Source: Flavobacterium sinopsychrotolerans
Lineage (GTDB): Bacteria > Bacteroidota > Bacteroidia > Flavobacteriales > Flavobacteriaceae
NCBI RefSeq assembly: GCF_900110375.1
Contig: NZ_FODN01000001.1
Span: forward strand, 124,001 to 188,000
DNA length: 64,000 nucleotides
Reading direction: 5' to 3'
In this document: one piece after another, positions 1 to 8,422 of the stretch
How the letters are laid out: every line of letters begins with the position of its first letter
Position numbering within the stretch: position 1 is the first letter of the stretch
The notes under the pieces: generated by a model
What the model was told of the DNA's origin: nothing
What the model saw: the letters and a program-made list of their open reading frames with translations, nothing else
Database searches by the model: none
Translations under genes and position numbers: made by a program

Positions 1-246
1 ATCATTTAAATCCTATTAAAAAAATATGAAATTCTACCTTTATATTAACATTGTTTATGGAATACGTTAACACTCAAACCTTTAAAAAATAGGTAAATTT
101 ACATAAACTTATGATAATTTATATTTTAAATCATTGATAAACAGATAATTAAATATTTAAAAAAAAGGGGAAGAAAAGACAAGCCTTAGCATTCATTAGC
201 ATATTACAAGTATTAAAACTCATTAATTAATTTAAAACTAAATATT

Positions 247-765
247 ATGAAATCACTTATTATTATCATTCTTCTAAGTTTTTCTTTCACAGCATTGGCT
301 CAGGTAACGGAGAAAGGAAAAATCAAAATTGAGGAACTCCCTGGTGTAGTCATTAAAAGGGTTGGAACTGATTTTTCAGTTTATGTCCCTGATAATAATC
401 CGGACCAAAGAGTAAAAATAGTAGAAGAAAAATTCATTGCTTATGATCTAGGGAAAGATGCTGAAGGAGCTGAAGAATATCTAGTAGTAATGGAAGTAAA
501 AAATGGTTCTTTGTCTGCTACTTATAATGAAAACGGAAAATTAATACGTGTTGTAGAAGAATTCAAAAACGTAAGACTTCCTAGTGATGTTATCTATTCT
601 ATCTACAGTACGTATCCGGGATGGACAATTGTAAATGATAAATTTCTCTACACACAAGAGGAAGGAGATATTATAAAAAAACAATATAACGTTAAAATTA
701 AAAAAGATAAAGAAATTATTAAACTAGTGGTACGTCCCACTGGGGAAATTATTAAAGCTAAATAA
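247..765 (+). CDS. Secreted protein of unknown function (PepSY-like candidate)
   Basis: The 172-residue product starts with a clear signal peptide (hydrophobic stretch at residues 4-16, cleavage probably after the A-L-A-Q segment near residue 19). The mature part is a charged, beta-rich domain of about 150 residues without cysteines. Two weakly similar halves, each with a V/I-rich strand and a KNV- or KYNVKIKK-like stretch, suggest a PepSY/BLIP-like fold, but this is inference. It has its own upstream region and ends at a strong bidirectional hairpin shared with the convergent gene. I do not recognise a function; export to the periplasm is the only role the sequence supports. Confidence 0.75.
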   Translation: MKSLIIIILLSFSFTALAQVTEKGKIKIEELPGVVIKRVGTDFSVYVPDNNPDQRVKIVEEKFIAYDLGKDAEGAEEYLVVMEVKNGSLSATYNENGKLIRVVEEFKNVRLPSDVIYSIYSTYPGWTIVNDKFLYTQEEGDIIKKQYNVKIKKDKEIIKLVVRPTGEIIKAK

Positions 766-780
766 TCCTTTTAACGTAAA

Positions 781-820
781 AGAAAGAGGCTGCTAAAATT
801 ATTTTTAGCAGCCTCTTTCT
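781..820. terminator. Bidirectional intrinsic terminator
   Basis: A perfect 18-bp inverted repeat (781-798 and 803-820) with a 4-base loop lies between two convergent genes. A-rich and T-rich ends on both sides fit termination from both directions. Confidence 0.85.
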
Positions 821-837
821 TTAGTATTTGTAACTAA

Positions 838-1479
838 TTATATATTCTTGACATTTGCGTTGATATTTGCTACAATAAATGAAGTATCATAACCTCCAAA
901 CATTTTCATATAACTTTTTATAGAGCTCCCATATGCGTCTCTAAAATTACGCTTGCCTTTATTTTTAAAATATTTTTTTACAGTACCAGCTCCTCCAAGA
1001 TGTGCAGCAGCCAATATACCGGATTCTGTGATACGAATGCCGTTCATAATTGTGCCCTCATATTTTTCAATTTCTTTTTTTAGCTCCCATTTATTTTTTG
1101 CCAGAAGTGCAATAAATGCTTTTTCTTGCAATTCAGGACTATTCAAAAAAGCGGACCTATTATGTATTCCAACCGATTTTAAGGTTTCTATACCAAACTG
1201 ATATTTACCTAAATAGCCTAGAGAATTAACTGTTTTGTATTTACTCTCCGATTCTCTGTAGCCAATGGCTTCCTTAAAACCAATAAAGAAATTTCCGGTA
1301 AAAGGGATGTTTAAATTGGTGTATTCGCTTTGTTCTTCCGATGGATATAAGTAGTGTGTTCCATCTTGTTCACTGATAAGAAACCAAGGATTAGTTTCTA
1401 AATTAAAAGGTTTAAAACCTGAGCTCAAAAAAACTGTAATAACAGTCAGACTTGTGTAAAAATACCACTTCTTTATCAT
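838..1479 (-). CDS. Exported lysozyme-like / transglycosylase-like protein
   Basis: The 213-residue protein has an N-terminal membrane or signal segment (about residues 6-22). A lysozyme-like core follows, with E-A-I-G-Y-R-E-S-E-S around residues 70-79 and G-Y-L-G-K-Y-Q-F-G near 88-96, the arrangement seen in soluble lytic transglycosylase-like domains. A further A-A-A-H-L-G-G-A-G motif near 157-165 is typical of flavobacterial proteins annotated as peptidoglycan-binding or lysozyme-family. It probably acts on peptidoglycan in the periplasm. The following minus-strand genes (mltG, dapF) are also cell-wall related. The glutamate in the first motif is the likely catalytic residue; the fold assignment is by motif recognition only. 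Confidence 0.7.
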   Translation of the reverse strand: MIKKWYFYTSLTVITVFLSSGFKPFNLETNPWFLISEQDGTHYLYPSEEQSEYTNLNIPFTGNFFIGFKEAIGYRESESKYKTVNSLGYLGKYQFGIETLKSVGIHNRSAFLNSPELQEKAFIALLAKNKWELKKEIEKYEGTIMNGIRITESGILAAAHLGGAGTVKKYFKNKGKRNFRDAYGSSIKSYMKMFGGYDTSFIVANINANVKNI

Positions 1480-1576
1480 AAATTGTTTTTCTTCAAAACG
1501 CTGTCCCGTTAAGAAATTTCTATGCGCAAAGATACAACAAAAATAATAACGCTGATAATCAGTAAGTTAAACTTTT

Positions 1577-2524
1577 CTAAAAATAGATTAAGTGGTATTT
1601 TACATCGTTGAAACGCACAAATTCGATGGTTGGTGCAGGAATTTTAACGGTATTAAATACAGAAAAAACAGTCTTTAGAAAATGAGAATTAGTCTTTATT
1701 TTTGTTAAATCGACATCCAAACTCAGGTAAAATTGTCTGAATCGTTGTGGATTTATGGTCGAAAAAGGAATGTTAGTATCTCTATTTCCGGTTGTCATAC
1801 CTTCAGCCCCATAACCCAATGCTAAATTCAGCCATTTTGGTATTTTAGAACCTTTAGCAAAAGAATGTAAATTGACCGAAAGCCAATAGGTTTGTCCATT
1901 GTAGTCTTTTAGAATTTGTTCTGTAAATGAACTTCCTAAAACCTCAGGTCTGTAGTCGGCATATTTTGTAGTATGAAAAGAGAATTTCGGCGTAATACGT
2001 TGTTCGTTCCAGATTAATTCTTGAGAAACATATAAAGCTGTACCAGAAGCGTTAGCAATGATGTCACCGGCAGAAGCACCCCATTCAGAAGAATATCCGT
2101 CTAAAACCTCAACGGCTGTTAGAAATGCTAAGCCAAGGCCAGCACCATACAGCAATTGATTTTTTTTAGTAGCTCCGCTCCAATGTAGCATTTCGGTACC
2201 AAACCGGCCCAAATGATACGACGAAAATACATGGCCGGCTTTATCCATCTGAAGCCACTCGGAATTGTCATTTATAAAATGAAAATCAGATTTGGGATAC
2301 TCGGCATACCAAAGTTGGTTCAAGCCTATCAACGTTCCCGTGGCCAAAACAGCTTCCGAAATGATAACGGTATTTTGCCTTTTCTTATTTAAAGAATCGG
2401 AGGGTTTAAAAAAACTTTCCTCACGATTTTGTGAGAAACCAATTTGAAATCCAATAAACAATAAAAGTATAAGGAGTGCTTTAAATTTCAAAATTATCTT
2501 TTCACACCTTGACTGTTGATCCAA
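1577..2524 (-). CDS. DUF2279 family exported protein (YfiM-like)
   Basis: The 315-residue protein carries the DUF2279 signature: W-L-Q-M-D-K-A-G-H-V-F-S-S-Y near residues 90-103, then a glycine-rich hydrophobic segment and D-G-Y-S-S-E-W-G-A-S-A-G-D. It is probably in or at the outer membrane. The ATG start overlaps the mltG stop by 31 bases and adds a hydrophilic leader in front of the signal peptide. A TTG at 2489-2491, two bases past the mltG stop, would begin a much better signal peptide (K-F-K-A-L-L-I-L-L-L-F-I-G-F), so the true start may be 2491. The gene is co-transcribed with mltG. Biochemical function is unknown. Confidence 0.75.
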   Translation of the reverse strand: MDQQSRCEKIILKFKALLILLLFIGFQIGFSQNREESFFKPSDSLNKKRQNTVIISEAVLATGTLIGLNQLWYAEYPKSDFHFINDNSEWLQMDKAGHVFSSYHLGRFGTEMLHWSGATKKNQLLYGAGLGLAFLTAVEVLDGYSSEWGASAGDIIANASGTALYVSQELIWNEQRITPKFSFHTTKYADYRPEVLGSSFTEQILKDYNGQTYWLSVNLHSFAKGSKIPKWLNLALGYGAEGMTTGNRDTNIPFSTINPQRFRQFYLSLDVDLTKIKTNSHFLKTVFSVFNTVKIPAPTIEFVRFNDVKYHLIYF

Positions 2525-3534
2525 TCCGAATATTTTTTGGCGTTTTTATTGTGTTCTTCTAAAGTAGCAGCAAACTCATGATACCCAAAACGCTCTACAC
2601 TCGCACAGAAATAAATAAAGTTATTTTTTTCAGGATCCAAAACAGCTTCTAACGCTGTGATGTCAGGCATAGCAATAGGTCCAGGAGGCAGACCAACATT
2701 CATATATGTATTATAAGGATGCGACATTGTCAAATCATTGTAAAAAACTCTTTTGATTACCTGATTAAAATCATTCGATTTCTTTTTCATCGCAAATATT
2801 ACGGTTGGATCAGCCTGCAATGGCATTCCAGCTCTTAAACGGTTCAAATACACACCTGCAATTCTTGGTCTTTCGTCTTTTTTTACGGATTCTTTATGCA
2901 CTATTGAAGCCAAAATCGTTGCTTCAATTGGAGTTAACCCTTGTTTTTGCGCTTTGGTAACTCTTTCCTTATTCCAAAAATTACGGTATTCTTTAATCAT
3001 TTTATCGCGAAACTTTTCAGCCGTTGTGTTCCAATAAATCTCATACGTATTCGGAATAAACATTACTAAAATATTCTCTTCATTAAACCCGTTTTCTTTC
3101 AAGAAAATAGAATCTTTGAACGTATTCAATAATGATAAACTGTCGGCTTCTATTTGAGAACCTACACGTCCCGCTAAATTTTCTACACGTTCCTGATTAT
3201 TGAAAGCCAATTTTACAGGCGAATTAAGTCTCAAGGTTTTTACCAACTCATAACTGTTCATTCCTTTTGTGAATAGAAAACGCCCCGGAATTACATTATC
3301 AGAATAGCCTCTTTTACTGGCCACCATTTCAAAACGCTCCATATTCTCCACATAAGGTGCAATTATCTTCTTAACATCCTCGTATTTTGAGTCAGTTGGG
3401 ACATAGACAAACACTTCTTTATCTGCAAATTTTGTATTGGCGGCAAAAATCTGACGCAAAATAATCAATCCGTAAATCATTAATATTGATATTAAAACAA
3501 CAGACGTAATAGTGATGATTTTCTTGATATTCAT
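2494..3534 (-). CDS. mltG: Endolytic murein transglycosylase MltG
   Basis: MltG cleaves nascent glycan strands at the inner membrane and so helps set glycan chain length. The 346-residue protein has one N-terminal transmembrane helix (about residues 9-28). A LysM-like region follows, then the YceG domain with L-A-S-I-V-H-K-E-S (208-216), D-E-R-P-R-I-A-G-V-Y-L-N-R-L (220-233) and L-Q-A-D-P-T-V-I (239-246). The family motif usually reads VEKE; here it is VHKE, keeping the glutamate at 215. It sits in a minus-strand run with an acetyltransferase and dapF upstream and DUF2279 downstream, a cell-wall context. Confidence 0.93.
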   Translation of the reverse strand: MNIKKIITITSVVLISILMIYGLIILRQIFAANTKFADKEVFVYVPTDSKYEDVKKIIAPYVENMERFEMVASKRGYSDNVIPGRFLFTKGMNSYELVKTLRLNSPVKLAFNNQERVENLAGRVGSQIEADSLSLLNTFKDSIFLKENGFNEENILVMFIPNTYEIYWNTTAEKFRDKMIKEYRNFWNKERVTKAQKQGLTPIEATILASIVHKESVKKDERPRIAGVYLNRLRAGMPLQADPTVIFAMKKKSNDFNQVIKRVFYNDLTMSHPYNTYMNVGLPPGPIAMPDITALEAVLDPEKNNFIYFCASVERFGYHEFAATLEEHNKNAKKYSDWINSQGVKR

Positions 3535-3625
3535 ATGTGGTATTATTTTTTTTTCTGGAATAATGATACAACTATTCCTCCTATTTGTTTGATTTTTAAT
3601 TGATACTGGTTCAAAACTAAAAATT

Positions 3626-4159
3626 TTAAAATTTAGTATTGATTAATTGAAAAATAGCTTCGTCTTTATAAATACCGTTCACAAAGGTCCAGTCTTTCTT
3701 TACACCTATTATTTCGAATCCAAATTTAGTAAAAAGAGCTTTACTTGCTTCATTTTCGGTACCAATATTTGCATATAATTGGTGCAAATTAAGATTAAAA
3801 AAAGCATATTCGATTAATAACCCCAAAGCTTCGGAACCAATATTCTGTTTTCGGTTTTCGTTATTTTGGATAACGATGCCTACTCCAGCCCTATTATTCT
3901 TTGGATCAAAATCAAACAAATCGATTAAACCCAAAGCGGGAAAATCCTGATCCTGACAAATAGCCAATCGCAATTGCTTGGCTTCATAAATATCCTGATG
4001 GGCATTTTCTAAATATTGTTTGACTAAAAACCGGCTGTAAGGCGTATGTGTATTACTAACTTCCCAAATGCTCTGATCGTTTTCTATGGCATATACAAAC
4101 TCCAAATCATTGGGTTCTAATGCTCGAATATAGATATTATCGCCTTTTAATGTTTTCAT
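3626..4159 (-). CDS. GNAT family N-acetyltransferase (RimJ/RimL-like)
   Basis: This 177-residue protein has the whole GNAT fold of the RimJ/RimL/SpeG type: an N-terminal I-R-A-L-E-P-N-D-L segment, the acetyl-CoA binding stretch around residues 95-112 (G-V-G-I-V-I-Q ... K-Q-N-I-G-S-E-A-L), and a C-terminal N-E-A-S-K-A-L-F-T-K-F-G-F-E. It transfers acetyl from acetyl-CoA to an amine. The substrate (protein N-terminus or polyamine) cannot be told from sequence. It lies 32 bases downstream of dapF and 91 bases upstream of mltG on the same strand, so they are probably one transcript. Confidence 0.85.
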   Translation of the reverse strand: MKTLKGDNIYIRALEPNDLEFVYAIENDQSIWEVSNTHTPYSRFLVKQYLENAHQDIYEAKQLRLAICQDQDFPALGLIDLFDFDPKNNRAGVGIVIQNNENRKQNIGSEALGLLIEYAFFNLNLHQLYANIGTENEASKALFTKFGFEIIGVKKDWTFVNGIYKDEAIFQLINTKF

Positions 4160-4191
4160 TTAGGTATTTGGTTCTTGGTTTTGGGTTTTAG

Positions 4192-4995
4192 TTAAATCTC
4201 AATCGTTCCTTTAAATACAAATTCAGCTGGTCCTTTCAGAAAAACATTAGTAAAATGTCCATCTTTTTTATCAAAAGAAACGACTAATTTTCCGCCTTCC
4301 ACATTCAAATCAATGGAAGAAGCATCCGTTTTTCCCAACACATTCATTGCAATTGCAACTGCTGTAGCGCCTGTTCCGCAAGAAAGAGTTTCATCTTCAA
4401 CGCCTCTTTCGTACGTTCGAAGCGAAAAAGTGGTATCGTCAATCTGTTTTACAAAATTGATGTTGCTTCCTGCTTTTCCGTACAAATCTCCGTATCGAAT
4501 AGCGGCTCCTTTTTCCTTTATATTGTAATTTTCTAAATCGTCTACTAGTTGCACATGGTGTGGCGAACCTGTATTCAGAAACACATGATCTGGACTTATT
4601 TTTACCTCTTCAACATCAATCATTTGAAGTGAAACCAATCCGTCATCGCCAATTGTTGCGTGGTGTAAACCATCTGTGGCTATGAAAGTAGTGCTGTTCT
4701 CGATTACGTTGAGCTTTTTGGCGAAAGCCACTAAACACCTGCCACCGTTACCACACATGGAACTTTGGTTTCCATCTGAGTTGTAATAGACCATTTTGAA
4801 ATCAGTGGCCGTTGCGAGATTCGAAGCAATCGTGTCATTTTCCAATAGAATAAGACCATCGCCTCCTATTCCCAAGCGTCTGTCGCATAAATGTGCAATA
4901 AGTTGTATATTCTCCTTTGGGAAAAATTCCGAACGGTTATCAACCATTACAAAATCATTTCCTGTTCCTTGGTATTTATGAAATTCTAGTTGCAT
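4192..4995 (-). CDS. dapF: Diaminopimelate epimerase
   Basis: DapF converts LL- to meso-diaminopimelate for lysine and peptidoglycan synthesis. Both catalytic cysteines are present in the family motifs S-S-M-C-G-N-G-G-R-C and E-T-L-S-C-G-T-G-A-T, and the N-terminus has the usual Y-Q-G-T-G-N-D-F. I chose the ATG at 4995 because the family begins M-x-L-x-F-x-K-Y-x-G; the upstream ATG at 5019 adds eight unconserved residues. The resulting 267 residues match the family length. It heads a minus-strand group with an acetyltransferase and mltG, and is divergent from htrA. Confidence 0.95.
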   Translation of the reverse strand: MQLEFHKYQGTGNDFVMVDNRSEFFPKENIQLIAHLCDRRLGIGGDGLILLENDTIASNLATATDFKMVYYNSDGNQSSMCGNGGRCLVAFAKKLNVIENSTTFIATDGLHHATIGDDGLVSLQMIDVEEVKISPDHVFLNTGSPHHVQLVDDLENYNIKEKGAAIRYGDLYGKAGSNINFVKQIDDTTFSLRTYERGVEDETLSCGTGATAVAIAMNVLGKTDASSIDLNVEGGKLVVSFDKKDGHFTNVFLKGPAEFVFKGTIEI

Positions 4996-5132
4996 TTTAA
5001 TTTGTATTGAGTCCAACAAAAGTACGAACTATTAATGAAATGTTAATCATTGTTAAAGAGCGTTAAACTGTATTTTAAAAAAGCAATTTAGTTTTATTTT
5101 TACGGGTAAATATCTTAAAAAACGAATTTAAT

Positions 5133-6533
5133 ATGAAAAAATTTTCAACTCTATTTTTAGTTTCGTTGTTAAGCGGAGCGGTTACTCTTGGAGCTTACAA
5201 ATTATTATTTGACACCAATGGATATTTTTCTAATGACAAAAGTTCAGCGGTTACCATGGCGTCCAATTCTTATGGCAAGAAAGTAGGATTATCAGCAGAT
5301 GTCATAGATTTTACTGAGGCTGCAGAGAAAACCATCCATACGGTTGTTCACGTAAAAAACGTTTCGAGAAGAACAATAACGAATCCCATGTTAGAATATT
5401 TTTATGGGTATAAAGGCGGACAATCTCAAGAACAAGTGGGAACAGGTTCTGGAGTTATCATTTCTGAGGACGGGTATATCGTAACCAACAATCACGTAAT
5501 CAAAGGCGCATCAGAAATTGAAATTACCTTAAACAACAAAAAATCATATCAGGCAAAACTTATTGGAACTGATTCAAAAATGGATATTGCCTTATTGAAA
5601 ATTGACGCGGAGGAGAAATTACCCTATACCGTTTTTGCCAATTCTGATTCGGTGAAAGTCGGCGAATGGGTTTTGGCAGTCGGAAATCCATATAATTTAA
5701 CTTCCACGGTAACCGCCGGAATTGTTTCGGCGAAAGCCAGAGATTTAGACACCAGCGGAATCCAATCTTTCATACAAACAGATGCTGCGGTGAATCCCGG
5801 AAATAGTGGTGGTGCCTTAGTGAATACGCGTGGTGAACTTATAGGAATCAACACGATGATTTCTTCCATGACCGGTTCTTACGTAGGCTATTCCTTTGCG
5901 GTTCCTTCGAATATTGCCCGAAAAATCATTGAGGATCTTATGGAATTTGGGAATGTACAACGCGGAATTCTGGGAGTTGAAGGTGGTGAATTAAACGGAA
6001 CTGCTTCTAAAGAATTAGGGATTTCTCAAACACAAGGATTCTATATTAATAAAGTAACAAAAAATTCCGGTGCTGAAAAATCTGGGCTCACCAAAGGCGA
6101 CATCATTATTAAATTAGACGAACAGAATGTTGCTACTTTTGCTGATCTTTCCGGATACATCAACACAAAAAGACCCAATGACAAAGTACAAGTTACATAC
6201 ATCAGAGACGGAAAAACGAAAATCATTCCTGTAATTCTGAGCAAAAATGAATTCTTCAGTACGGAATTCAAAGGCATTGAATTAGAAAATATTGAGGCTG
6301 CTGACAAAAAGAAATTCAAAATTGATTATGGCGTGCGAATTAAATCTATTAACACCCAAAATTTGAAACAATACGAAGACGAGTTGATCGGAAATATTAT
6401 TTTGAGTATTGATAATATCAAAGCTACTGATGTGGAAACGGTTTCTAAACTTTTGAGTAAAAAAGAGGAAAACCAAACCGTACGCATTGAAATGATTAAT
6501 AAAAACGGTGAAATACTGCGTGTAATTCTCTAA
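5133..6533 (+). CDS. HtrA/DegP-type periplasmic serine protease (Do family)
   Basis: A quality-control protease of the cell envelope. The 466-residue protein has an N-terminal membrane or signal segment (residues 5-25) and a trypsin-like domain with the complete triad H121 (T-N-N-H-V-I), D151 (M-D-I-A-L-L) and S225 (N-P-G-N-S-G-G-A-L). A PDZ domain covers about residues 275-370, and a second, more divergent PDZ-like region runs to the end. It is monocistronic: divergent from dapF upstream and closed by a terminator downstream. The exact paralogue (DegP, DegQ or DegS type) is not resolved, although two PDZ regions argue against DegS. Confidence 0.93.
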   Translation: MKKFSTLFLVSLLSGAVTLGAYKLLFDTNGYFSNDKSSAVTMASNSYGKKVGLSADVIDFTEAAEKTIHTVVHVKNVSRRTITNPMLEYFYGYKGGQSQEQVGTGSGVIISEDGYIVTNNHVIKGASEIEITLNNKKSYQAKLIGTDSKMDIALLKIDAEEKLPYTVFANSDSVKVGEWVLAVGNPYNLTSTVTAGIVSAKARDLDTSGIQSFIQTDAAVNPGNSGGALVNTRGELIGINTMISSMTGSYVGYSFAVPSNIARKIIEDLMEFGNVQRGILGVEGGELNGTASKELGISQTQGFYINKVTKNSGAEKSGLTKGDIIIKLDEQNVATFADLSGYINTKRPNDKVQVTYIRDGKTKIIPVILSKNEFFSTEFKGIELENIEAADKKKFKIDYGVRIKSINTQNLKQYEDELIGNIILSIDNIKATDVETVSKLLSKKEENQTVRIEMINKNGEILRVIL

Positions 6534-6555
6534 CGCATTCCTTTTTTCAAAAACT

Positions 6556-6584
6556 AAAGCCATCTTAAAAAACAAGATGGCTTT
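6556..6584 (+). terminator. Intrinsic terminator of the HtrA gene
   Basis: An 11-bp perfect inverted repeat (6556-6566 and 6574-6584) with a 7-base loop ends in a T-run, 22 bases past the protease stop codon. Confidence 0.85.
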
Positions 6585-6635
6585 TTTATTTTATAAATAA
6601 ATCACAAAATAGCTTACGAAATCGATTGAAATGGG

Positions 6636-6643
6636 TAATTTTG
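6636..6643 (+). promoter_or_regulatory. Putative -7 element of the GAPDH promoter
   Basis: TAATTTTG fits the Bacteroidota sigma-A -7 consensus TAnnTTTG and lies 49 bases before the GAPDH start. No good -33 TTG is seen at the usual distance. Confidence 0.45.
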
Positions 6644-6691
6644 CGCCAAATTTTAAAAAATACACTAACTTATTTTCATTAAATTTTCAAC

Positions 6692-8140
6692 ATGGACACC
6701 ACAACTTTATACGAAAAAGAAGTTTCTTTTCAAGCCGACAGGCGACGTGCGGGAGTAAAACTGATTAAAATCATCAGCGATTTATGGTACGATAAATCCA
6801 TTGAGATGGTCTTATTTCGCAATCAATTAATTGACCGAAATGTCAGTGACATCATCAACCTGCATGAATATGCCGGAGAATTTGTGGGCAAACCCATTTC
6901 TATCTTTGATTCTGTTAAAATTGCAAAAGCTATTTTAGAATTGAATTTACCTCCTGCAAAATTAGATATTGGAAAACTTACGTATGAATACCGTTTAGAA
7001 GATGAAAAATATCCAGACGCAAAGTATTTTGTAATTGACAAATTAAAAAACGCCAAAAACTCAGAGGAAATTCATCCAAAAGATGTGGTGCTGTATGGTT
7101 TTGGGCGTATTGGTCGTTTATTAGCCAGAGAATTAATGTCGAAAACTGGGAAAGGAAGTCAATTGCGATTACGCGCTATCGTAACACGCGATAAAAATGA
7201 TGCTACTTCTCTTGAAAAAAGAGCTTCCTTGTTGCGATACGATTCTATTCATGGTGATTTTCAAGGATCCGTAACTGCTGACCCTGAAAATAATGCTTTG
7301 ATTATCAACGGAACCACCGTTCATGTCATTACGGCAAACGGTCCTGAAGAAATTGATTATACACATTACGGAATTGATAATGCTTTGGTTATTGACAATA
7401 CGGGTGCTTTCACCACACATGAAGCTTTGAGCAGACATTTAGTTTCTAAAGGTACCGATAAAGTATTGCTTACCGCTCCCGGAAAAGGAGTTCCTAATAT
7501 TGTTCATGGTGTAAATCAAAACGAATATAATCCGGATGAAATCAACATTTTTTCGGCGGCATCGTGTACTACAAATGCTATCACGCCAATCTTGAAAGCT
7601 GTTGAAGATACCTTAGGAGTTGTCAAAGGACATTTGGAGACCATCCATGCCTATACCAACGACCAGAATCTTGTGGATAATATGCACAAAAAATACCGTC
7701 GTGGAAGAGCTGCAGCCTTAAATATGGTGATTACCGAAACGGGTGCCGGAAGTGCTGTTGCAAAAGCATTGCCTTCATTGGAAGGAAAATTAACCTCAAA
7801 TGCGATTCGTGTGCCGGTTCCTAATGGTTCATTGGTCGTTTTGAATCTGGAAGTTTCAAGAACAACTTCGGTTGAAGAAATCAATGCCATCATGAAGAAA
7901 TATGCATTGGAAGGCGAATTGGTGGAGCAAATAAAATATTCCATGAATAACGAGTTGGTTTCTTCGGATATCATCGGTACATCGCAGCCTGCTATTTATG
8001 ACAGTAATGCCACAATTGTTTCAAAAGACGGAAAAAACATCGTGTTATACATTTGGTACGATAACGAATATGGTTATAGCCACCAAGTAATCCGATTAGC
8101 AAAATACATTGCCAAAGTAAGACGTTTTACGTATTACTAG
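6692..8140 (+). CDS. gap: Glyceraldehyde-3-phosphate dehydrogenase, long form
   Basis: The enzyme oxidises glyceraldehyde-3-phosphate to 1,3-bisphosphoglycerate in glycolysis, or runs the reverse. The NAD-binding motif G-F-G-R-I-G-R is at residues 136-142, and the catalytic cysteine is C292 within S-A-A-S-C-T-T-N-A. At 482 residues it is about 145 longer than canonical GAPDH; the surplus is an N-terminal extension of about 130 residues before the Rossmann fold, ending in a linker N-S-E-E-I-H-P-K-D. Such long GAPDHs are known in Bacteroidota, usually next to a normal-length paralogue elsewhere. A phosphorylating or gluconeogenic preference cannot be decided here. The gene is monocistronic. Confidence 0.93.
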   Translation: MDTTTLYEKEVSFQADRRRAGVKLIKIISDLWYDKSIEMVLFRNQLIDRNVSDIINLHEYAGEFVGKPISIFDSVKIAKAILELNLPPAKLDIGKLTYEYRLEDEKYPDAKYFVIDKLKNAKNSEEIHPKDVVLYGFGRIGRLLARELMSKTGKGSQLRLRAIVTRDKNDATSLEKRASLLRYDSIHGDFQGSVTADPENNALIINGTTVHVITANGPEEIDYTHYGIDNALVIDNTGAFTTHEALSRHLVSKGTDKVLLTAPGKGVPNIVHGVNQNEYNPDEINIFSAASCTTNAITPILKAVEDTLGVVKGHLETIHAYTNDQNLVDNMHKKYRRGRAAALNMVITETGAGSAVAKALPSLEGKLTSNAIRVPVPNGSLVVLNLEVSRTTSVEEINAIMKKYALEGELVEQIKYSMNNELVSSDIIGTSQPAIYDSNATIVSKDGKNIVLYIWYDNEYGYSHQVIRLAKYIAKVRRFTYY

Positions 8141-8249
8141 CCTACCATTTACAGGTTGTGGCTTGCAGTTGTATTTTTTTTAGTTTTAGTTTTTAGTCTC
8201 CTTAGTTTTAAATTTAAGACAACCGCAACCCAACCTGAATTCAATAGAA

Positions 8250-8284
8250 AATCCGTCGCGTTATCAAAACGAGACGGATTTTTT
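8250..8284 (+). terminator. Intrinsic terminator of the GAPDH gene
   Basis: Arms AAAATCCGTC (8250-8259) and GACGGATTTT (8275-8284) form a 10-bp stem followed by a T-run, about 110 bases after the GAPDH stop. Confidence 0.75.
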
Positions 8285-8315
8285 TTGTTTTATGTTTTTT
8301 GTTATTCTACCAAAT

Positions 8316-8359
8316 TGGAACGCAGATGACGCGGATTAAACGGATTTTCACTGATTTCT
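8316..8359 (+). repeat. Degenerate GGATT-type intergenic tandem repeat
   Basis: The segment repeats a short unit, A-C-G-C-G-G-A-T-T followed by A-A-A-C-G-G-A-T-T and a weaker C-A-C-T-G-A-T-T. Similar runs are, from general recollection, common between genes in Flavobacterium. No function is known. Confidence 0.45.
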
Positions 8360-8422
8360 AAAAAAGTAATATTTGAAAATTCGATTTAACATCCAAAAAT
8401 TCATAACTCATAATTAAAAAAA

